NCBI GenBank assembly: GCA_033239525.1
Contig: BSYO01000014.1
Coordinates: forward strand, 13,934,021 to 13,998,020
Length of the DNA: 64,000 nucleotides
Direction: 5' to 3'
Source: Nepenthes gracilis
Taxonomy: Eukaryota; Streptophyta; Magnoliopsida; Caryophyllales; Nepenthaceae
A program made the position numbers and the translations under genes. Under the pieces are notes generated by a model. It saw only the letters and a program-made list of their open reading frames with translations, did no database searches and was not told the DNA's origin. Positions within the stretch are counted from its first letter, which is position 1. Each line of letters opens with the position of its first letter. Shown here one piece after another: positions 35,451 through 49,300 of the stretch.

Positions 35451-37323
35451 TTTCGAGGATTTCGGCTGATATCAAAGCAGCATTGCACTGGCCTCACAGA
35501 GAGAGAGAGAGAGAGTTGACCAGGGAAGAATGAGAGAGTTCGATGGACGCACTCGAACTATTGAAGATCGGTGTGAGCCGAGAAGGATGTTGACATTCAG
35601 GCCACACTATGTGCTCATCGCTTTTGGCTCACATGCGCAGTGAAATCCAAGTTCCCACTTCCATGCTTACCAGTACACAGCTCCGTATTTTACACCCAAA
35701 AAATGAGCAACAAATTTTGTATTGACAGGTCCAGCAACAAAACTGCTCAAGTCGAACCTGAATGCTTGAACAGACAACCGTTCAATATGCAAAGTAAAAT
35801 TCTGGTTAGATTTAGTCAAAATGGCCACCATTTATGCCACCAAGCTATATAGGTCATGTCTAGAAGACAATACATTATAGGATTAATAATTTATTTAAAT
35901 TGTAACTGTTTTATAATGCCCATTAAATTCATATTCATCACTTTTAAAGGCAATAAATCATTGGTAAAAGAATACTGATCCAATGTGAACAATATCAATA
36001 TCATTAAAAAATATCTTCAAAAAATAAAGAGTATTAACTGATCATATTTTTTAAGAAAATAAAGCTATTCCAAAATAGATCCTAAGTCTTTATAAATAAT
36101 AAGTCTCTTTAGCATATAAGAAGACATCTTAATCCAATGATTAAAAAAAGAAAAAAGCTCCCCTAAGCTTTCAAAATAAAAATGATTTCAAGTAAGTCTC
36201 CCCAAAATATTTTTTGCATCACAAGAAAAAATTTGACTTTGGTAAAAGCTTTATCTTGTGGATTCATATCAATTTCCTCAAGCATTCTAGCTTAATTAAA
36301 ATATTACTAATTTAAATATCAGATGATAAATTAAAAGTCCAATCTCCTGCCTTTATTCCCTTATTTTACTTTATGGTGTATAAATTTCAGATAACTGGAT
36401 CTAAAAAGCCTATTATAAAATCACTCGGATTAAATTTAAATTTGTAATAAAAATTACTCATTATAATTATATGATAATTTTGTAAGAAAAGTAACACCAC
36501 AATTACTATTTTAACCGAACAAATCACATAATAGATATTATATTATCCTTGTTTAAAAAAAGATTATAATAAATTATAAGATAAATAATAGATATTATAT
36601 TATCCTTTTTAAAAGAAATTATAATAAATTGTACGATAAAATTTGGCTGAACACGATATAAATGCGAGCTCCGGATAAGCTCCAAGCGTGAACACGGGTG
36701 CGAATAGACCGAGTTGAAAAATATAATATTTAAAATATTTGTCGTAATTTCAAAATTAACAATCATAGAAATAATTTTTATTTTATGTAAACCTCATTTT
36801 AACATTTTTTTATTAATTAAACATATTTTGAATTATAAAATGATATGCATATGACCGGTGATGGTCACAGCTCTCACCCCTGGTGCCACGGCCGGCTGCG
36901 AAGATCTCCGGTTTCTCCTGTTGAACGACTACAGAAGAACAGTTCACTGAGGCGCCGTTGATTGTCGGACTCATCCCAAATGAAACAAGATTTACTGAGA
37001 CGAAAAACCGGGATATAACATAACCATGAAAAGCTAATTTCTTGAAAACTCGGGACTTTCACAGCTTGTGCAGGCAACATCGATTCCATTGAGTTTCATT
37101 CTTGCGAGCATACTCTCAAGGAGGGTACCTGTACCCTAACACGTTAGCTACGACACTGCACGGGTCGAGTTTCAGCAAAGAGCAGCTCTCCGGATGCAAC
37201 ATTTAGGCTTTTGACATTAGTGGAATACAGTTGTACATGCCAACCCGACATGCCGGGTACAGACGATTCCGATTGTCACACTAGAAGATGACAAAGAAAG
37301 GGATCGGAGGTGCTGCAGGGATC
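35451..37323. promoter_or_regulatory. HMA1 upstream region and spacer to the MRG gene
   Basis: The 1.87 kb between the HMA1 start codon and the MRG stop codon must hold the HMA1 promoter and 5' untranslated region and, at its far end, the MRG 3' untranslated region. Just upstream of the HMA1 start, at about 35496-35514, a GA/CT repeat reads as pyrimidine-rich on the coding strand, like the Y patch often found near plant core promoters. It is followed by GTTGACC, which contains a W-box core. I did not find a clear TATA box. The middle part (35880-36800) is AT-rich with no gene seen. Confidence 0.5.
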
Positions 37324-40300
37324 TCAATCGTCTTTTCCCTTGCCCGTTCCTTCGCCGCCCGAGGCATCGTAAACAGAGAGGAAGAAGGTACTCTGATTCT
37401 TCTGCAAGAACCTGAATGAAACAGCCACTTCTATCAAGCTTTTACAAGCAAAGCAGGATCGACAAGTTAAATTTTTAGCTACAATTTCAACAACAATAGC
37501 ATAGCCTTATTACCAAAATAGAAATGAAAAACAGCTAATTCCTAAATTACCAAAATATTACTCTTTCCATCAAAAAAAATGTCTAAAATAGGCTGTCTTT
37601 GTTAAAAACAAAAAAAAAATGATAATAATAACTTCTCTAATAGTTAAATGATAATTATATTGAAATTCTAATAACCAAACTTAATATATAAAATAAATTT
37701 TAAAATAAGCACAAGGAGGGCAATAGATACCAGAATTCTATCTATCAGTAGTTTGCATAGGATATCTTCATGATAAATGAAACTAAGAGTGGAATACATC
37801 CAATTTAAAGTTCTGAATGTGGCGACAGGCTTTAGGTTCCAAGATGAGGAAGTAAAACTAAATTATCGAAATTTTACGAACTTTAGGGGAGTTGATGACC
37901 TAAAATAGATCATCAAGAAAATACAGAAGGAACACAGTTCACTGCAAGAATGAATAATATAAGAAAAAGGGTGGGTTAAGGCATGTTGTTTTTACTAGAG
38001 GAACATATGCTGTTAATTTATATCCTAAGATAAGTGTTCGGGGTAATACCCTTTGGCCAATTTTGAAACATTCTTGAAGATGTGGCATCTATTCATTCAT
38101 TTATTATTGTGTGGATCAGCTAATGTGGATAGACGAATCAAACATCATATCAATCACACCACTATATAATCAAATACCTCTGAATCAGAAGGGGATTAAA
38201 GGATTGTTAGGAAATCTACTACGCTATAATAATTATATCTGAATGTCAAGCAACTGAAAATCATTTTGAAAAAGAGATTGTCACAATCAGAATGCTTTGA
38301 TGTATGGGCAGTATAAGACAAAATAGTAAAAATAAGAAACGAAAGGCGTCCGTAATAAGCAAGAAAATAAGATGAGACACGGGCACCCAAGAGACAGAGC
38401 ATCTAAAAAATATACCAGTTATGCACAACGATTAATCTGACAGGTAAGAGACAACAAGAGGATCAGCGGGCTGCCTAGAGTAACTTGGATGGAGGGGGCA
38501 ATAAGATAATGATTGAGACGATATTCGTACTTGAGAAAGTCGAGTAATTTCTGCTGCAAGCGAGTCAATGCCTCCTCTTCAATGTTTACGTATGCCAACA
38601 GCTCAGGCAACTTAACTGCAGCCACCATAACAGTCTTTGATAATGCAGAAATGTAACAGAATGATATGCTATGGTCGATTTTCCAAAAATACTAATTCAG
38701 TGACAAATACAGTTTTGGAGATTAAAAGGGGAATTACAAAAATAATGGAAAAAATTGTTTAGGGACGGTGATCTGAACACATACAATGAGAAGCCCTAAG
38801 TCAACATAAAGTGGGATGGGAATATATATATTACTCTAACATGTTTGGACATGTTTGGTAATTTTTTTGAGAAATAAAGTCTTTGATATAAACTAAAGAA
38901 AATTAGAGTCATTTGATAAATTAAAAATAATTCAAAATCTAGACCCATTGCCTTCTTTTTTTTTTTTCCTTTTTTGAGGTATGTTATAGCATATTTCATT
39001 TATATTAACTCACCTGAATATTGATTCTTCCTATAATTTTTTCTTGGATGATGAAACAAGATGTATCATTTTTATTGCTAATTTAGTTAAAAATAGTTTA
39101 GTTGATCGATTATATTTTCATTATATAAATAATCTATGAATTTTAGTTTGAGTTTTCGTAGTATATCGTCTCCTTATTTTTAGAAAACTAAATTCTCGGC
39201 ATCATGTCGTGTCCCATGTCTCGTATCCGTGTCCATGCTTCCAGGGATGAGCCCATATCCACTCATGCATAATAAATGCCCTTTTCTGTTATATCCCAAA
39301 GAGTCTCACAGAAAATAACTAATGCTACTACCTCTAATGCTCCTCCATTACAACTCAAATGAGAGAAAAACACATTTTTAAGTACTTTCTTACAAAGATT
39401 AAGATTTATTTAGAATGCGGGTGGGCATTAGACTTTCTAAAACATAACATTCCCTTAAAAAAAACACGAGAAAAGACACTGTTGAATGGAGAGGATAAAT
39501 GCTTGGAACAGACATATATACAAACTGGAAAAGCTTGGAACTGAGAATAGGGAATACCAAAGAGGCGTAGCAAATGTTCGGCACCATATATAGTTGATGG
39601 AGATGTGTTATCAGTTACCGCTTGAAGATACTGTTGGCGTTCTTTTTTGTATAAGAGCATTAACGACAGAGCTTTGTCAAAATAGCAACGTAAGCCATTC
39701 AAGATTTCTGCAATGGAATCAGTCATCCTGCATCCAGAAAAACAAAGTGAATATATCAGTCTCTCGTGATGAAATCTTATGATCACCTCCTATGGGAACT
39801 CATCACAAATTACATCAATGCAAATTTTAGTAAATCAAAGTCGAATAAAGTCAAAGCTATGACAAACGGACTAGAATTCCATCTACAATCCTTAATCTGA
39901 GACAACGGATAGGTTTTGAATAATGTGTGACACAGTTTTGGGGGTTAGACCAAATGAAGTGCATCTCTAATGTCATCTGGTCATTAAATGCTCCAAATTT
40001 GAATGGAAATTTCACAAGATGGCAATAAAACCAACTACATTACACGGATTAGAAAGTTGGGCTTAGTAGCTGAAACATTACGTGTACAGTCTGCTAGTGG
40101 GGCAGATCATCCATATGGACAGACTGCACCTAGTCATTCAAAGTTCGAATATCTTACACATTTACAAAAGATGAAAATTCAAACAGTTTATATCGATTCT
40201 TTACACTAATCTAGCAAATTTGTGTACTGCTTTTCCATATTTCCTTCCTCAAACACAGCAACAAACAAGCATTACATAAAAGTGTCGAATGCTTTACTTA

Positions 40301-43300
40301 AAAAAATCCAAGAACGTCAGATATTTTCCTTTCTGAAGATAAAACTCAGCATCAAGTAATGGAATCACAATCCAATAGGATGCTAAGTAGAATGGAATCA
40401 AGAAAAGCAGAAGGTCCAGACAAGCATAAGGTAAATTATCCATGAAAAGTAAAAGATTGTTGAAGTAAGCTCAGCAAGAACTTACATGCCATCCTTTTTG
40501 GATCTATATTCTAGATACTTCTTCAATATCTCATCCACACTGGGAGAACGCGGCAGTTTGACAAGCTGCAATAAGGACACTTAGCTGGATCAGTGTTTGA
40601 CATATTTCATTCAATGTTAAATCCAAGGTCACTGGAACTGTAAATGCAAATGATTAAAAGACAACTCAACAAACTATGTGCTTAATTAATTTTTTTAATT
40701 GGAATATAAACTTAATTAAAAGACCAATCAAGCGTTTCTTATAACAGACAAAGGAAAGATCCATTCACATTTCAGCACTTACATCGATAAAATACAACCA
40801 AAAATACCAATATTGGCAAAGAACAAGCATCATTTAGGTTACATACGATATATTTAATTTTGCAGTGGGACAATGGTACAAGAAGAGCATTTGATAATGA
40901 TACAAGAAGAAATGAAGTGTTACATATATACTGTCAAACGAAATACTGAAAACCACAAGGATGATAAACTCTAGAATTGGCTGGATAAATAGAGAAATAC
41001 CCTTCATTTGTCATTAATAAGACAACCCTCTAAGTTGAACCTCATACGGCTTCCTGTTCATAGGCATTAATGATACAAACCTTAATACATAGCCCGGCCA
41101 TTATACTTAAACATAAGAGATTAAAATTGTATCATTTATCAATAAAAACTAGCAATAACAAGATAAATTCCCAATGTTTAGAAATGATGAAAATTATGAA
41201 TAATCAAAATAAAAAAAAACTCAATATTTAAATAAGTCTTATTCCAGCAACAATCCTTCCACAACAGCTAAACTCCGCCTTGAATTTAGGTTTAATGATT
41301 TTTGCCTTTTCCATCACAATAAGAACTATAAATAACCTGCTTATTCCTAACTTTTTCCATATCTTGGCTCCAAAGTTATCACTAAATCCTTCATTGGTAT
41401 GTTTAAATTGCTCAAGTTAACAGTGAACATTAGGCAATGAATTCAACACCTGTTGGAATTCTGAAAGCAAATAAAAATCACAGGCAAGTACACAACTTCA
41501 CAAACTCATAAAGCCTATGTTGCCATCACTGCGGTAATCACTTTTCTCACAATGTCAGGCTCAAGCACTGCTAAACAGAAAAGGTTGCATTGGGAAACTG
41601 ACAACCAATGTTAAAGTTTATTAGATTATTTAGGAGATGCATCAATGGGACATTCTTCAAGATCGACTCACCAACTTAGAGGATGCAGAGCTAGGCCATC
41701 GACCGAAAGAAAAATAACATGTCAATGCCTAATACTATAGCAGATATGAAAGGGGTCCCATACCATTCTTGACTTGCGGAATGAAAAGAAGCCAGTACAG
41801 CTTAGGGCAATCTAAATTGGGAAGATAGAATGCAGGAACCCTTACTAGCATGACGCACAGATATAATCAACAAGATAGGTAGCATAAACATAATTTGCTG
41901 TCAAATAACTAAATTGGTAGGAGAAAATACAATACCTTGAACAAACAGATATAAAAACCCATCTATAAGAAGAAAAAAATAAAAATGCTGTGTATTTCCT
42001 ATGGATAAAATATAAAAGATAATGTAATACATGTTAAAATATAAAAAGCTGAGTCACTCTAAGGGATGTTTTACAAGCCAAAAAAAATCTTAACAAGAAA
42101 ATTTATTTAGTCCTCACATATAGAAGGTATGCCCATACATGAGGATCATGCATTTCAAAAATTAGGGAGGACTAGCATCCCTTGGTCTTAACCTACATTG
42201 CACAAAGGCTATTTTTTTGATTCACACCAGTTAATGTTAGTCACAAAGAGCCAACTTTACCATTGTGCAAAAAGGTCCATCCTCTAAATCCTGATTTCTT
42301 GACTAACAAGCAACCAACTTCAACAAATCTTATCTACCATCTCTGGAGCACAATCCATCATTATCAGCTACTTTTCCCACCTTCATCAGTGGAATGTCCG
42401 AATTTGACCTTACTACAAAACAACTATCACATTTTTCCCTGCTTTGCACCCTAATGCCCTGCAGGAAATATTCCTAATGCATAATTCCTCCGTTTACAAA
42501 AGATGAACACCCTCAAAAAAAGCCAACAATGCAAAGATATATGCCCTCAAAATATGACAACAATGCTTTTAAGTACAGATATCTATAACTTTCTACATAT
42601 ATACAGCATCCCTAAGGGGGACTTTCAAGAACAAACTAGCTCCCGATGCATTGCAAAAGATATTTGTGCAAACCATCAATACAAACTATGAAATTCATAA
42701 CAATAGTTGCATTTATCAAGTGAAAGATCAAACTCTTTAAAGCTATCAACTAGCTGGCACCAGAGGAAATATGATAAACCTTGGCCTTAACAAAACCAGG
42801 TTTAAAGGACAAGACAGCCAATTCAGCTGGTCTATTCCATAATGGCAGCATTTTTCTTCCTCCAAAGACCTTTTTTTTCAAAAGTTTCCATAACCTTTTC
42901 CCAAGTTACATCTATTGAAATAACATGAAAGATGCCAAACCTGCCCTGACAATGAGAAGACTGAGAACTCACCTCATTTCAAAGGGGAATTTGATAGTTT
43001 CCCCATACAAACCCATTCAAATTCATTCACAACCATTCAATTCTCTGTCATCGAATTACAAATAGGTAGTATGATATGAAATAAGTGGGAAGACCCACCA
43101 ACATACCGTAGGACAATATATCTACAGCAACACCTCATTTTGGACAATACGTATTGATATTTGAAAGAAGGGTGCAGTTATGTACTCATTCACATGTTTT
43201 AGTTGCTTAAAATACGTGTTGAAATTGTGATTTAAAACTATGCAACATAACCTTGATAAGTGTGGTTCTACCTCTTTTGGACAGCTTAGATTTGTGATCC

Positions 43301-46300
43301 TTTCAAAAAAATAATATATAATAGAATAGATTAATAGATTCAAATAAATAGATAATAGAGTATTTCTATGTCTATGTACCAACTGAACCAGTGGCTATTC
43401 ATGATTCTATAATTGAATCAATTGCATACCGGGTCAAAATTAGAGGAATGTTATAGTAAAACTTCATTTGAAGCAAAGTGGTAGAAAGCAACATGCAACT
43501 TGAAAGACATGATCCATTGTAGATTTTTATATCCACCATTTTTTATAAGAAAAATCAGAAATCCTATCTTCTGAATCACTAAACTTCTTTCTAATATTTC
43601 TTTGACAGGTTCCTGCACACTCATAGATTCATAATTAGACCCAATCTACACAGCCATAATTAGACCACACAGCCATAATTAGACCCAATCTAGCCCCAAA
43701 TATTTAGCCAGTTCCCTGACATTAACAAACTCAGTAACACCAATTAATTCTGATTGTTTTCATTCTCCATTGAAAACACACCTTAAAAGCAAACAGCACA
43801 ACAACATTCCATGCATTAGCATCAAAAAAGTTATGAATGTCGTCCACAATCAACAGACAATGGGTATAAAAAAATCCATCCACAACCCAATTTTAAACCC
43901 ACGCATTGCTTTTTTCATTACTTTAGACTTCCATAACTAAACCAATATGGACATATTTGAAGGAATTAATCAAGTAATTGATTAAAAGAAAATTAGGGTT
44001 TTATTAAATGCACCACATTTGTCTAAAGAAGACCTTCATTCAGACCTTAAAATATAAATATTGCATTCTCCAACAATTCGTTCTAAATCAATACATCAAT
44101 TCTAATATTTGACCACAGTGTGGACAGTAAAATCTGTCTTCCAATTACATCGCATTCATTTCCATTAATAAACTACAGATTTGCCTTGCTAAATTCCTCT
44201 ATAATCAAAGTTGGCACAAAGCCCTCACTAAACTACTTATTAGCTTCTCATCAACTGAATATTTTTTTCCCAATTGTTTGTTAACGACAACACATATCTT
44301 GTCTCTTCTAATATGCACAATTGTACTTATTTTAAAAAGTTCGATATATGCAAGACCCAATCCCAGATATAATGAAAATATCCATGCCCAAGGACAATAT
44401 ATTTTATCATGATATGGGCAGCCAAACATTACTGGTAAGGTTGCCTCAACAAACAATTTGAACCATCCCCAAGGTCCACAATGACACAAGTCCCACTTGA
44501 TGCAGGACATGTATGTTAGATATCATTCTAGAATGCGTGGTCCTAGACCCACCAGGATGACCTGAAGAATGAATCCAACAGATAGACTGAAGAATACACT
44601 AAGAATTTTGTTGATAATAAAGAAAATTGGATCATAGGTCAAACAGGTTGTCTATTTACAGGTTTTGTAACTCCCAAAAATACCTCAACAAGAAAAACAA
44701 TCCCAAAAAAGGATAAGCACAATAAAAACTAATACTATAACTACACTTTCCTACTAGAATTCCAGGAATTATATTCTACTCCATATCCCTTTTTATTACT
44801 AAAAGCTATCAACAACAACAGATAAATCTCTAATCTAGAGAATAAAAGTTATATAATAATCAAAATCAAAACTCAACAAGCTAAGATATATTTCACTCTT
44901 CATCATGGATCAACAGGACAGACCTAAAAATGAAAGAAGAATCCTAATTGCCGCAAGAGAGATTACTTTACATGATTGAACATTCTTATGTCTACCAATA
45001 TGCCCCAGAAAAATAGAATTAGCGGAGGAAGATCCCAAAAGACCTACAAATGAAAGCGATACTTTCCCATCAGAATACGAGTACAACTGCGTGGATCCCA
45101 AGATCCCCAGATAACTCTTGCCACACCTTTTCCTACATCGTCCTCTAGACGACAATATGATCTCAATTCACATATCATCACACTATATCTTTGGCAAAAT
45201 AACCTTAAAAATTTTACCACTAGCACAAATGATGCAGACAACAGGTGCCTACACACAGAAATGAGATGTACATGCAAAAAATATGCACATAAGCAGATAT
45301 AAACGTTCAGAAACACATGTAAATTACTGTGTATTAATATGACAAATATACCAGCTTCCAGAGGTACAATCACAAGGAACATTTCCAATTGCTTTTCAAT
45401 AAAAAAGGTCAAAGTTGATGGAGAATGAGAGGAAATATGGAAGTCCCAGGTCAAGAAGATTACTGAAATTTGACATCATCTTGTGAGATATTGACATGGT
45501 ATAACTGTAAAGATTTAGCAGCAAAATAATAGTATCTTTTATTTTAGAATGTCAGTTTTGCTATGATATTTTTATATCTTAGAAAATAAGTAAATCTATA
45601 CAAGTTCACCTTAAAAATTATATTAATTGAGTTTTGGACAATTACTGAATTGAAATTAGATAGATTTCCCACCCTCTTGTCTCATTTCTCTCCCCTTGTT
45701 TTCTGTTCTCCCTCTATTTCCCCTTCACTTTCTCTATCCTGATATTTGCAGCACATCAGTTTAACTGCTAATAAACTCAAGAAGCTCAACTTTATGTTAA
45801 GGAAAGTGATGGGATGCTAGAAAAATTAATGGAGACATGGAGCAAAAAATGATGTGGTTTACATTAAAGCATTTAACAAGGAAGATAGGACAAAGACTGG
45901 CAGTCAGTAATTGTCATTACAACCGTAAAGATTCATGGCCATTTGCACACTACAGGGAGGATTTGCATTACACAGTCAATGGTTGAGATGCTTTCAGATC
46001 ATTTGTGGTGACATATTAATCATAAAACATTCATGATGAAAATGATGTCAGTAGTAACAATGACTGTTGCCTCAATCATCATATAATACACCTTATTTTA
46101 CTTTTTGTTTTCCTTTTATTTCATGCTCTTCATACAATATCTTGTAGCAAGAATTAGAGCACATCAGTGCATCTTAGATATGGAGAGACCAAGCAAATCA
46201 ACTACAAGGAGATTTGATGAATAATATGGAACCATGTAGAGGCATTGATACTCTAATAAAATGTGACTTAGAGAAAGGTTAGTAATGATAGAGTCGAAGC

Positions 46301-49300
46301 CAGAATATATTATTTTAGCTACACCAAAAAGATACCTTATCCTGCCTAGTAACATATTCCCAATCATCGACCAGTTGCTTTCTTAATGTGGATGGAATTG
46401 GGAACTTAGCAAGCTTCTCTGTAGAAACACTTTCCTTCTGCAAAAAAGGAAACATTACACCCCTAACCCTTGTATTTCAAAATAAAGGCTTCAAATCTCA
46501 CAAAACAAAAGCACACAATTTTGCATCATTATAAACAACCAAAAGCTCACCTCATTTAGTGGGAGTTGGTCGTTGTTGTATTCTTAAAAAAAATTGCAAA
46601 TGAAATCAACTAACCATCAGTCCAAGAGAAACAAAATAGCATATGATGTAAGGTGCATACAAATATAAGATAAAATGGCATTCAAAATATGAAAGAGGGG
46701 AACAAAGAGAAAAACTAGTAGCTTAAGCAAGTGCAACAAGGGGAGAAAACAATCTCTGGAAATTCAAACTGTGACAAAAAAAGGAAAGAAGGATACATGA
46801 ACATCGAATGTCATCAACTTGTAATGGAGCAAAAGCTCAGATGGGTAACAATCCTGAATCCCAGATAGAGACTGAATGTGGAAAAAGGATATTGAATAAT
46901 GGGAATTAAATGAAACAGAACATTCAACAAGATGCCCAAAGTGTTTGCTACACCTGAAATCATTTAGGTACAGCATAAAAGTCAGTTAAGTTTCAAAAGG
47001 TTATAATTAAATGAATGTGCTCAAGTTTCAAGAACAACATTCAGACAGCCATCAAAAGAAAATAACTGGACGGGCATCACTCTCCATGGGAAATATCCCT
47101 AACAAGCCAAATTGAAGCATTAGCATTTAGGAATGATGAGTCTTTTAGCCCGCATTATTATTTACTTTCCACGAAAACATGAGGATTCTTTCGTTAATTA
47201 CATAAGCAGCCAAATTCTACTAAACTTGGCAATGTGATTGAAAAAATTCCCCTGATATTGCAATGTCCTGAATTTGGTGCAAGTGACCAAGAGCATCATG
47301 ACTTTCCCTTTCCTTTTGGAAGGGAGCATTACCATGCATGCACTGTATCAAAGAGTCCATCCATACATTTCCCTTTCAAATTGACTATTCCATTTTAATT
47401 GAAGATGAAGAATAGCTATAGGTTGTCTGCCCAAACAGTCATCCATACATTTTCCTTAAAAAGATCTACTAACTCGGTCAACTCTACTTCTTTTTGGTCA
47501 TTTCTCCAAACTAGGTTCCAAGAAACCAGCAAATCATCTCGGGTTATTTATGCTGAATCACCAACATTTCTTGCATTTTACACAACCACCACTTCTATTT
47601 TTATTTGCACAACCACCTATGATTTGTATTCCCTTTAAATTAACCAGCTTTGTTCCATTTTGTCACATTTTCAAGTGATAGAAACAATTTTTTCTTGCAT
47701 GCTTGGCATATATCTTTTCACATATTTAGAAAGAAATATGGATTGGCCTTTTCCGTAAAATATTTATTGAAATTCTACCCAAAAAAAATTGTAAAGAAAG
47801 TGGTAAATTGAAAGATACTAAAAATTATAGGTGGTGAAGTGGAAGAAAGATATCGAGTGGTGATTATGTGAAAAACATGAAAAATGTAGGTGGCCTTAAG
47901 TTTAAGAAACACAAATCATTTAGAACAATATAACTAGACAGGACAAGTTTGTTATCTAATCTTAGATAGTACATTGAATGTCTATTTACAACTATTCCAA
48001 CACTTGTACACCCAAGACTTATTGAATCACCCATTATAATGTCCAGCAAAAATATTGAGAAAGGTAAACCCAACATTTTTTATGCTCCTCCATAGTGAAA
48101 CTTAAGTATTTGAAAATATTTTCCAGGAGAATCTTTAGAATTCCCTCTACTTAGCTTTCAATTTCCATAAAAATAGACAATATAGAAAATGCATTTAAAT
48201 CAGTCTGTTCCCAATCTTCAACTGAATTTTGAAAACTCTGAAAACATCAAAAAGGTGTTCTTAAGAATTTTTCACTGGTTATAAACAAAGTTTTCCACAT
48301 TTGTTTCTCAAATCCTACTTGTACAATAATATTTCAAAAGTTTATAATTGTAAAAATATTATTTCACAAGTTTACAAATATTACATTATGTAAATTTTGG
48401 TTTAATTTCACAATAATTTTTATTTGTTTTTAATCCATTTTTTTTAGTTTAGTTCTCTACTAATGCTATTTAATTTATTAAATTGATGTGAATTATTTTT
48501 TACATATTACAAAATACAGTTATGTTAATTAATATAAAAAACTAAAAATACAGTCCTTTATCAATATTTAATTTTAATGATTATTTACGTTACCGTCTAA
48601 TATTTTATATAGCTTAAAAAAAGTTGTGTAGTTAATTTAATGGAAAAATAGACTTGTTACATTTTAATAATTTGAAGGATCATTGTTATTAAAAAATAAT
48701 TTGTCATTAATATATATTTTTTGATTTAATGACAATTATATACATAGGTAAGGTCATAAAAAAAAAATTGAATATCATTTGACTTGGGTTCAACTCATTA
48801 ATTTAATGAGCATAAAATTAAGTTCGAACTCTGACTCATTGCTTTAATAAATTTAGCTTGCATGAACTAAGCTCACACTTTAATACAATAATAGTCATTG
48901 ACTTAACATTTGTATGCTTAGGATGAGACAAAATATATAGACGTTTTATTTTACATAAAAGATTATCATTAAGAACTAAATTCGGTGAATAATATTATGG
49001 TGTGTGATACATATATGAGCTATCATAAATTGGGTTTGATTATGAAACTTATAAATGAACATAATGCATAAAATTATCAAGTAGCTTGTTTGATTAATAA
49101 TTTTATCTCAAAAGTCAAGTCAAATAATTGATACTCTAAGAACATATATTAATAAGCATTAACTTGTTAAATTATTCATATTTCTAAAAGAAACAAATGA
49201 ATGCATTTTTTAAAATAAATGTAAAAATGAAAAAGTAAAAACAAAAACTGAAAAACAAAAAACTGTTTTTCTAGTTAAACCACACCTGAAAGTTTGACTA

